Of a DNA stretch of 5,832 nt, positions 1 through 4,206 are shown piece by piece. The stretch spans positions 1 through 5,832 of the forward strand of contig JACDBF010000410.1 of NCBI GenBank assembly GCA_013695055.1. The letters run 5' to 3'. The translations under genes were made by a program, and so were the position numbers. Source of the stretch: Actinomycetota bacterium (GTDB lineage Bacteria; Actinomycetota; CADDZG01; WHSQ01). Under the pieces are notes generated by a model. The model was not told the DNA's origin. It ran no database searches and worked only from the letters and a program-made list of their open reading frames with translations. Each line of letters begins with the position of its first letter. The first letter of the stretch is position 1.

Positions 1-39
1 CGGCGTGTCGCCCGAGGCGATCCGGCAGAACAGGCACAT
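1..39 (-). CDS. HIT-family (histidine triad) protein, N-terminal fragment
   Basis: Reading the minus strand from the ATG at 39-37 gives MCLFCRIASGDTP before the window ends. This matches the typical start of bacterial HIT/HINT proteins, where a C-x-x-C zinc-binding pair (Cys2 and Cys5 here) is followed by [RK]I and a short acidic-Pro segment (often written CxFCxIxxGxxP). HIT proteins are small cytosolic nucleotide hydrolases or transferases acting on nucleoside phosphoramidates and related substrates. The catalytic HxHxH motif lies outside the window, so activity cannot be judged. The gene is divergent from the small gene at 101. A TAGGCT hexamer at 48-53 (read on the minus strand), 8 nt before the ATG, supports this start and suggests a leaderless transcript. 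Identification rests on 13 residues only. Confidence 0.75.
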   Translation of the reverse strand, partial: MCLFCRIASGDTP

Positions 40-100
40 GGGACCAGAGCCTACGGCGGCGCCCCTGCCGTGGGGCAAAAGCGGATACCTTGGCAGGATC
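40..100. promoter_or_regulatory. Divergent promoter region between the HIT gene and the first small gene
   Basis: This is a 61-bp gap between two divergent ATGs. On the minus strand TAGGCT (48-53) fits the actinobacterial -10 pattern TANNNT and lies 8 nt from the HIT ATG. On the plus strand TACCTT (86-91) fits the same pattern and lies 9 nt from the ATG at 101. Neither start has a purine-rich ribosome binding site, and no TTGACA-like -35 is convincing. The arrangement suggests two leaderless transcripts from a shared region. This is inferred from pattern only. Confidence 0.45.
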
Positions 101-397
101 ATGGATCAAAAAGCGGTGAGGGAGCACGCGCTGGCGCACGCTCGTGCGGTGCTTGGGGGCGACTTGTCGCGCGCTTCCGAGGACCTCAGCGAGCCGGCGA
201 TGGCACAAGCGCCGGGCGTGATGAAGCGCTTGCCGAGGCCCGTGAAGGCGGTGGCCGTGGACTCGGTCGAGGCCTCGGGTGAGGCGTGGACGGCGCGCAT
301 TAACTACTCGGGGGAGGACCGCGTCACGCTGGTCGACTCGCGCTGGTCAGACATCGACGGCCGGCCACGGATCGTCGATCTCCATGTCGTCGACTGA
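101..397 (+). CDS. Hypothetical protein, 98 aa, possibly NTF2-like
   Basis: This small cytosolic protein has no signal peptide or membrane segment. The first ~30 residues (MDQKAVREHALAHARAVLGG...) look helical. A mostly beta-type second half (roughly residues 45-98) ends in DIDGRPRIVDLHVVD. A helical start with a 'GDL..A..DL' stretch followed by curved strands resembles small NTF2-like or SnoaL-like proteins, but no catalytic signature is visible, so this is only a structural guess. I chose the ATG at 101 over in-frame ATGs at 5 and 38 because those would overlap the divergent HIT gene and its promoter, and because a -10-like TACCTT lies 9 nt upstream. Its TGA (395-397) shares one base with the ATG of the next gene, so the two are probably translationally coupled and may act together. 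Confidence 0.7.
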   Translation: MDQKAVREHALAHARAVLGGDLSRASEDLSEPAMAQAPGVMKRLPRPVKAVAVDSVEASGEAWTARINYSGEDRVTLVDSRWSDIDGRPRIVDLHVVD

Positions 398-789
398 TGG
401 TTTTCACCGAGTTCGAAGCCGACATCGGGGGCTCTCAGCGCAAAGTGATATCGGCGGCCGTCACACCGGCCCGGTTGTCCGACGGCGAGAACGGGATAGC
501 CCTTCGCAAGCAACGCACCCTTCCGTTTCGAGTAACGCGCATGTGGTCGGCGCCCGCGGGCCACTATCCCGAGCAGTGGTACCTGGTGGACCCCGAGACC
601 AAAGAGGTGATCTACGAAGGGCCGAAGCACGAGATTTCGATATGGGGCCTCCAAGCCCCCACCGAGGAGAGGGACGAGATCAGCACACCAATCGACCTGG
701 AGCCCGGGGCCTATCTAATAGTGTTCGCCCTCGGCGGCGTAAAGGGCGGCGAGCTCGAGATCGCGGCCGCGGACTACCCTTCCGCGTGA
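397..789 (+). CDS. Hypothetical protein, 130 aa, beta-rich
   Basis: I do not recognise this protein. It is cytosolic by appearance, with no hydrophobic leader. It alternates short hydrophobic strands with polar turns, for example RVTRMWSAPAGHYPEQWYLV (about residues 46-65), then KEVIYEGPKHEISIWGLQAP, then PGAYLIVFALGGVKGGELEI near the C-terminus. This suggests a small beta-sandwich or barrel. No cysteine or histidine cluster or nucleotide-binding motif is seen. The start overlaps the stop of the preceding gene by one base (TGATG), so translation is probably coupled. A GC-rich hairpin 7 nt after the stop may end the transcript, making these two genes a bicistronic unit separate from the protease gene that follows. 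Confidence 0.75.
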   Translation: MVFTEFEADIGGSQRKVISAAVTPARLSDGENGIALRKQRTLPFRVTRMWSAPAGHYPEQWYLVDPETKEVIYEGPKHEISIWGLQAPTEERDEISTPIDLEPGAYLIVFALGGVKGGELEIAAADYPSA

Positions 790-796
790 TCGCGTG

Positions 797-810
797 CCGG
801 GTGACCCCGG
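797..810 (+). terminator. Short GC-rich hairpin after the two-gene unit
   Basis: CCGGG (797-801) and CCCGG (806-810) form a 5-bp perfect stem around a 4-nt loop, 7 nt after the stop codon at 789. No T-tract follows, so it would be at best an actinobacterial-type terminator lacking a U tail. It could equally be a chance structure in GC-rich DNA. Its right arm overlaps the first copy of the direct repeat beginning at 806. Confidence 0.35.
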
Positions 811-847
811 TCGCTAGGAAGCTCCGACCCGGTCGCTAAGAAGCTCC
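806..847. repeat. Tandem direct repeat, 20-bp unit, 22-bp period, upstream of htrA
   Basis: The unit CCCGGTCGCTAGGAAGCTCC (806-825) recurs at 828-847 with one mismatch (G817 versus A839). The 22-bp period is about two helical turns, so both copies face the same side of the DNA. They end about 43 bp before the -10-like TATCCT of the protease gene. This fits a pair of activator or repressor half-sites, but no known regulator motif is recognised, and a local duplication without function is also possible. Confidence 0.55.
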
Positions 848-862
848 TAAGCAACCGCTTCT
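839..862 (+). repeat. Small inverted repeat upstream of htrA
   Basis: AGAAGC (839-844) and GCTTCT (857-862) are perfect inverted copies around a 12-nt loop. The left arm lies inside the second direct-repeat unit. It may be an operator or part of a weak terminator; no T-run follows. A 6-bp match can arise by chance. Confidence 0.25.
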
Positions 863-889
863 CCAGCTCTCGTACGCCGCCGGTGCACC

Positions 890-902
890 TATCCTTCCCC
901 TT
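890..902 (+). promoter_or_regulatory. Probable leaderless promoter of the HtrA-like protease
   Basis: TATCCT (890-895) matches the TANNNT -10 consensus, is followed by 7 nt (TCCCCTT) and then the ATG at 903. There is no Shine-Dalgarno sequence in the interval. With transcription starting about 7 nt after the -10, the mRNA would begin at or very near the AUG. No good -35 is seen at 16-19 bp spacing, which could mean dependence on an activator or an alternative sigma factor. Confidence 0.5.
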
Positions 903-2042
903 ATGAGCTCCCCGGCGGCAACGAGAACCCTCCCAGCGAAACGAGCCATGTCGGCGGTCGTCGCCCTCATGCTGGTGTCGACCGCTTGCTCGGTGCGCGC
1001 CACCACTCAGCCCTCGGCCCAGGACTCCCCGTCCGATCCCGTCGACATCGAGCAGAGCAATGTCGCCCCTCCCCACTCTGGGCTCTCCGACGTCATCGCC
1101 CGCGTTCTTCCGTCGGTCGTGAACGTCAGGGTCACGAGCCTCTCGCCGACCGTTCAGGGTTTCCGGGAGGGCCAGGGCGAAGGCTCGGGCGTGGTCATCG
1201 ACTCGTCCGGGATCATCGTCACCAATAACCACGTCGTGGCCGACGTGACGAGCGTCGAGATCGTGGTGCCGGACGGCGAGGACACCAAGCGGCTCGAGGG
1301 AACGGTGATCGGAACCGCGCCCGAGCGCGATCTCGCCGTCATTCGTGTGGATGCCTCCGGCCTCGCTGCGCTCGAAATCGGGACTTCGTCGGAGCTCGAG
1401 CTCGGCGACGAGGTCATCGCGGTCGGCTTCCCTCTGGGCTTGGGGGCCACGGTCACCAGCGGAGTCATCTCAGCGACCGAACGCAACATCCGGGTGGGCG
1501 ATCCGGCCCAGGGCGGCGTGAGCCTCGAGAACGTCCTCCAGACCGACGCCGCCATCAATCCCGGCAACTCCGGGGGAGCTCTCGTGGATCGCAACGGGCG
1601 GCTGATCGGAATCAACTCCGCTGCGGCCCAGGCCGGCGCGGCCGAGAACATCGGCTTCGCCATCGCCATCGATTCGGCGCTTCCGGTCATAGAGGAGATC
1701 TTGGCGGAGCCGCCCGAAGACAAGCCATGGCTCGGGGTCTATCTGCAGCCGGTGGACGACGCAATCCGCTCGCAGCTCGAGCTCGATACTGATAGCCCCG
1801 GCGCCCTCATTGCGGGTGTCCTGCCCGAGAGCCCCGCCGAAAGCTCGGGCCTGGAGCCCGGCGATGTCGTCACCGCTATCGAGGGGGAGGCCATCGCGTC
1901 GCCCGCCGCCTTGATCGAAAAGACGGCTCAGTACGCCCCCGGCGACAGCATCGAGCTCACGGTCGTCTCGAACGACGGAACCAGGACTCTGTCGGCCGAG
2001 CTCGTCGCCCGGCCCGCTCAGTTCGGCCAGCCCAACGAGTAG
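903..2042 (+). CDS. htrA: HtrA/DegP-like trypsin-type serine protease with C-terminal PDZ domain, predicted membrane-anchored
   Basis: This is a 379-aa extracytoplasmic protease of the HtrA (S1C) family, expected to degrade or process misfolded envelope or secreted proteins. Residues 1-15 are positively charged (Arg8, Lys13, Arg14). Residues 16-28 are hydrophobic and are followed by Cys29 in VSTACS, an imperfect lipobox (Ser at -3), so it is either a lipoprotein or tethered by an uncleaved signal anchor. Residues 30-60 form an acidic, low-complexity linker. The catalytic domain spans roughly 61-270 with a complete triad: His110 in TNNHVVAD, Asp143 in ERDLAVI and Ser223 in INPGNSGGAL. A single PDZ domain covers about 275-370 (PWLGVYLQPV, then SSGLEPGDVVTAIEGEAI). 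The length is typical for actinobacterial one-PDZ HtrA proteins. The ATG at 903 fits the -10 hexamer 7 nt upstream; M16 (948) is a possible alternative start but would remove the basic n-region. It stands as a single gene between two intergenic regions. Family assignment is firm; lipidation is uncertain. Confidence 0.93.
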   Translation: MSSPAATRTLPAKRAMSAVVALMLVSTACSVRATTQPSAQDSPSDPVDIEQSNVAPPHSGLSDVIARVLPSVVNVRVTSLSPTVQGFREGQGEGSGVVIDSSGIIVTNNHVVADVTSVEIVVPDGEDTKRLEGTVIGTAPERDLAVIRVDASGLAALEIGTSSELELGDEVIAVGFPLGLGATVTSGVISATERNIRVGDPAQGGVSLENVLQTDAAINPGNSGGALVDRNGRLIGINSAAAQAGAAENIGFAIAIDSALPVIEEILAEPPEDKPWLGVYLQPVDDAIRSQLELDTDSPGALIAGVLPESPAESSGLEPGDVVTAIEGEAIASPAALIEKTAQYAPGDSIELTVVSNDGTRTLSAELVARPAQFGQPNE

Positions 2043-2049
2043 CCGAACC

Positions 2050-2128
2050 GAGCGAGCAACCCTCGCCGAGTGGGTGACAGATGTCGCATAGCGCCACTCA
2101 TCACCCAGTCGGCACCGGGGGCTCGCTC
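2050..2128 (+). repeat. Nested inverted repeats between htrA and ttuB
   Basis: The outer arms GAGCGAGC (2050-2057) and GCTCGCTC (2121-2128) are perfect 8-bp inverted copies. Inside them lies a second stem: GCCGA (2065-2069) with TCGGC (2109-2113), one G-G mismatch (2070/2108), then TGGGTGA (2071-2077) with TCACCCA (2101-2107), giving 12 of 13 pairs. An alternative pairing GAGTGG (2068-2073) with CCACTC (2094-2099) would compete with the inner stem. The structure starts 8 nt after the htrA stop and ends 10 nt before the ttuB -10-like hexamer. It could end the htrA transcript (no T-tract follows) or act as an operator for the downstream operon. Confidence 0.55.
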
Positions 2129-2137
2129 CAAGCCCAT

Positions 2138-2150
2138 TAGGCTTTGCCCG
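2138..2150 (+). promoter_or_regulatory. Probable leaderless promoter of the ttuB-ttuA-trmI-arc operon
   Basis: TAGGCT (2138-2143) fits the TANNNT -10 pattern and is followed by 7 nt (TTGCCCG) before the ATG at 2151. There is no purine-rich ribosome binding site. Both the hexamer and its short spacing echo those before the HIT gene and the protease gene. The right arm of the outer inverted repeat ends at 2128, 9 bp before this hexamer, so a protein bound there could control RNA polymerase access. Confidence 0.5.
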
Positions 2151-2351
2151 ATGAAGGTAAAGCTCCGGAATCCGGACCGCGTCGTCGACGTCTCGGGGCC
2201 TTCCGATGTCGTCTCGCTGTTGCGCCGGCTGGAGATCGTTCCCGAGGCGGTGCTGGTGATTCGAGATCACACGCTGCTCACGCGCGACGAGGCCCTTTCA
2301 CAAGAGGACGAGCTCGAGATACGACCCGTGCTCTCGGGGGGATCGCGATGA
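2151..2351 (+). CDS. ttuB: TtuB-like ubiquitin-fold sulfur carrier (ThiS/MoaD superfamily)
   Basis: This is a 66-aa beta-grasp protein. In the TtuB system the carrier is adenylated and thiocarboxylated at its C-terminal glycine by an E1-like enzyme and desulfurases, then gives sulfur to TtuA for tRNA 2-thiolation. In Thermus, TtuB also forms ubiquitin-like conjugates with proteins. The start MKVKLRNPDR, the central VPEAVLVIRDHTLLTRDE and the acidic EDELEIRPVLSGG tail closely follow the TtuB pattern. The oddity is the end: the conserved GG (residues 63-64) is followed by Ser-Arg and then TGA, where the typical carrier ends in free GG. The ATG at 2151 is preferred over an in-frame ATG at 2070, because a -10-like TAGGCT lies 7 nt upstream and the beta-grasp fold begins there. 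The stop overlaps the ttuA start (ATGA). Among ThiS/MoaD relatives, TtuB is favoured by the adjacent TtuA gene. Confidence 0.85.
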   Translation: MKVKLRNPDRVVDVSGPSDVVSLLRRLEIVPEAVLVIRDHTLLTRDEALSQEDELEIRPVLSGGSR

Positions 2352-3340
2352 GGTGCAAGGTCTGTCTCGAGCACGCAGTCGTCGACATTCGGCGGCACAA
2401 CGCGGCGTTCTGCGGCCCCCATCTCCTCGACCACATCCGCAACCAGGTAGCCCGGGCAATCAAAGAGTTCAAGATGTTCGGGCACGACGACCGACTGCTC
2501 GTGGCCGCGTCGGGGGGAAAGGACTCGCTCGCTCTTTGGGACATCCTGCTCGCCCTCGGGTACGACGCGACCGGGTTCTACCTGAGCCTCGGTATCGGCG
2601 GGTACTCGTCTCGTTCTCGCAAGGCGGCGGAAGACTTCGCCGCGAGCCGCGGCGCCAAGCTGATCGTTCGCTCGCTGGAAGACGAGCACGGCTACACGGT
2701 TCCCGAGCTTGCCCAGCTCACCGGCCGAGTCCCGTGCTCGGGGTGCGGCCTCAACAAGCGCTACGAGTTCAACCGGGCGGCGCTGGAAGAGGGCTTCGAC
2801 GTGCTGGTCACCGGCCACAACCTCGATGACGAAGTCGCCACGCTGTTCGGCAACGTCCTCCACTGGAACATCGACATGCTCGGACGCCAGGCCCCCGTTC
2901 TCGAGGAAAGAGTATTGGGCGGCGATGCCGGCACACCCCCCGCCTTGGTGCGCAAGGTCAAGCCGCTCGTCAGAGTCGCCGAGCGAGAGAGCGCGGCCTA
3001 CGCGCTCGTGGCGGGGATCGACTACATCGTCGAGGAGTGCCCCATGGTCGACGGCAACACCCAGCACCTCTACAAAGAGGCCATCACGTTGATCGAGGAG
3101 TCCTCTCCGGGCACCAAGCACCAGATGTATTTCGGCTTCCTCAAACGGGCGGCCCACCATTTCGCAGACCAGCAGGACGACGCAGTGGTCGTCGCGTGCA
3201 CGAATTGCGGAGCCCCCACAGTCGCCGGAGGGCCGGCCGATCCCGTCTGCTCGTTCTGCAAGACCAAAGCGCTGGCGCACCATCGCAGGGACCAGGGCGT
3301 CACCCCTCGGCGCCCGGCGCGCCGCCGGCGCTCTAGGTGA
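2348..3340 (+). CDS. ttuA: TtuA-like tRNA 2-thiouridine synthase (PP-loop, zinc and Fe-S protein)
   Basis: This 330-aa cytosolic enzyme is predicted to adenylate U/T54 in the tRNA T-loop and replace its 2-oxygen with sulfur delivered by TtuB. Domains in order: an N-terminal zinc finger (Cys3, Cys6, Cys22, His25); a PP-loop ATP pyrophosphatase domain with SGGKDS at 55-60; the cluster-binding cysteines Cys130 and Cys133 (PCSGCGLNKRY) and Cys231 (EECPM), matching the three [4Fe-4S] ligands of Thermus TtuA; and a C-terminal zinc ribbon (Cys284, Cys287, Cys301, Cys304). A very basic tail (RRPARRRRSR, 321-330) may contact RNA. VTGHNLDDEVATLFGN (154-169) is also family-typical. The start is fixed by the ATGA overlap with ttuB and by the zinc-finger cysteines beginning at residue 3. 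The stop overlaps the trmI GTG by 4 nt. Related Ncs6/CTU1 proteins thiolate U34, but bacteria normally use MnmA for that, so position 54 is the better guess. Confidence 0.93.
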   Translation: MRCKVCLEHAVVDIRRHNAAFCGPHLLDHIRNQVARAIKEFKMFGHDDRLLVAASGGKDSLALWDILLALGYDATGFYLSLGIGGYSSRSRKAAEDFAASRGAKLIVRSLEDEHGYTVPELAQLTGRVPCSGCGLNKRYEFNRAALEEGFDVLVTGHNLDDEVATLFGNVLHWNIDMLGRQAPVLEERVLGGDAGTPPALVRKVKPLVRVAERESAAYALVAGIDYIVEECPMVDGNTQHLYKEAITLIEESSPGTKHQMYFGFLKRAAHHFADQQDDAVVVACTNCGAPTVAGGPADPVCSFCKTKALAHHRRDQGVTPRRPARRRRSR

Positions 3341-4206
3341 CCCACGAGGCCCAGCCACTCGAAGAGGGCGAGCGCGTCCTCCTCATCGACGGACGCGGGC
3401 GGCGTTACCTCATCGAGCTCAAGGCCGGGGCCGAGTTTCACTCGCACGTCGGGATAGTGGGGCACGACGAGCTCATCGGGGGCGATGAGGGCGTGACCTT
3501 GAGGGCCTCGGGCGGCGGGAGATTTCTCGCTTTCAGGCCCACGCTCGCGGACTACATCCTCAAGATGAAAAGGGGCGCGCAGGTCGTCTATCCCAAAGAC
3601 ATCGGCCTCATCCTCGTTTACGCCGACATCTTCCCGGGGGCCACGGTGCTCGAGGCAGGAAGCGGGTCGGCGGCGCTCACGCTGGGGCTCGCCCGGGCCG
3701 TGGGCGAATCGGGCCGGATCATCTCTTACGAGCTTCGCGAGGACCATCACGCTCAGGCCGTACGCAACTTGCGGACGTGGTACTCGTCGTCGGACGCGGG
3801 GCCCCAAAACGTGGACCTGCGCGTGGGCGACGTGTTCGAGGAAAGCCAGCCGGGTCCCGTCGACCGCATCGTGCTCGACTTGCCGGAACCGTGGAGAGCG
3901 GTGGGCCCGGCCACCGACGCGCTCCGGTCGGGCGGGATACTTTGCAGCTACCTGCCGACCATTCCCCAGGTCCAGCAAACCGTCGCCGCCTTGCGCAAAT
4001 CGGGCTTCGTTCTGGTCCAGACTCTCGAAGGCCTGGTCAGGACCTGGAACATCGAGGGGGCGTCGGTCCGACCCGACCACAGAATGGTGGCGCACACGGG
4101 CTTCATAATCACCGCCCGAAAGCCGACGACATATAGAGATACAAAGGTTTCCGAAGCGGCAAGGGTAGGCTTGAGCCCCGATCGGGGAGGTGATGACGGT
4201 CTCTAA
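3337..4206 (+). CDS. trmI: tRNA (adenine-58-N1)-methyltransferase, TrmI
   Basis: This 289-aa S-adenosylmethionine-dependent enzyme makes m1A58 in the tRNA T-loop, acting as a homotetramer in the cytosol. The N-terminal beta domain (about 10-70) contains GERVLLIDGRGRRYLIEL. Residues 69-98 carry the linker typical of the family (TLADYILKMKRGAQVVYPKD). Motif I, which binds SAM, is VLEAGSGSAALTLGLA (104-119), with Glu132 in the SYELRED segment probably holding the ribose. The active-site region has Asp181 in VLDLPEPW. HTGFIITARKP (253-263) is the usual late strand. The GTG start at 3337 overlaps the ttuA stop (GTGA), which fixes the frame and suggests coupling; no closer ATG exists. The last 25 residues are a poorly conserved tail whose DNA is locally AT-rich (about 4129-4150) and holds a possible internal promoter for arc. 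TrmI next to ARC is an order I recall from mycobacteria (Rv2118c near Mpa). Confidence 0.95.
   Translation: MTHEAQPLEEGERVLLIDGRGRRYLIELKAGAEFHSHVGIVGHDELIGGDEGVTLRASGGGRFLAFRPTLADYILKMKRGAQVVYPKDIGLILVYADIFPGATVLEAGSGSAALTLGLARAVGESGRIISYELREDHHAQAVRNLRTWYSSSDAGPQNVDLRVGDVFEESQPGPVDRIVLDLPEPWRAVGPATDALRSGGILCSYLPTIPQVQQTVAALRKSGFVLVQTLEGLVRTWNIEGASVRPDHRMVAHTGFIITARKPTTYRDTKVSEAARVGLSPDRGGDDGL
4166..4192 (+). promoter_or_regulatory. Possible internal promoter, palindrome and ribosome binding site before arc
   Basis: Inside the 3' end of trmI, TAGGCT (4166-4171) repeats the exact hexamer found before the ttuB and HIT starts. It is followed by CCCCGATCGGGG (4176-4187), a perfect 12-bp palindrome, and GGAGG (4186-4190), an almost full anti-16S match that runs into the ATG at 4193 with only 2 nt between. 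In RNA, CCCC could pair with GGGG across a 4-nt loop and hide part of the ribosome binding site. In DNA the palindrome could be an operator just downstream of the start point. This would let arc be expressed apart from the tRNA genes. No -35 element is clear. Confidence 0.4.

Noticed and set aside
5..100. Upstream in-frame starts (5 or 38) for the first small gene
   Set aside because: They would overlap the divergent HIT coding start and its promoter. The extra residues look like translated promoter sequence, and the ATG at 101 has a fitting -10 hexamer.
806..847. CRISPR array or insertion-sequence ends
   Set aside because: Only two units with a 2-bp gap are present, with no spacers, no transposase fragment and no target-site duplication.
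2070..2150. Longer ttuB starting at 2070
   Set aside because: The extra 27 residues lie across the inverted repeats and the probable promoter and are not part of the beta-grasp fold.
1154..2270. Minus-strand open frames opposite htrA
   Set aside because: They are antisense to a protease gene with a complete catalytic triad, and their composition is typical of GC-rich shadow frames.
2267..3358. Minus-strand open frame of 363 codons opposite ttuA
   Set aside because: The plus strand encodes TtuA with all expected metal ligands and the PP-loop. The minus frame is a GC-driven shadow spanning three real gene boundaries.
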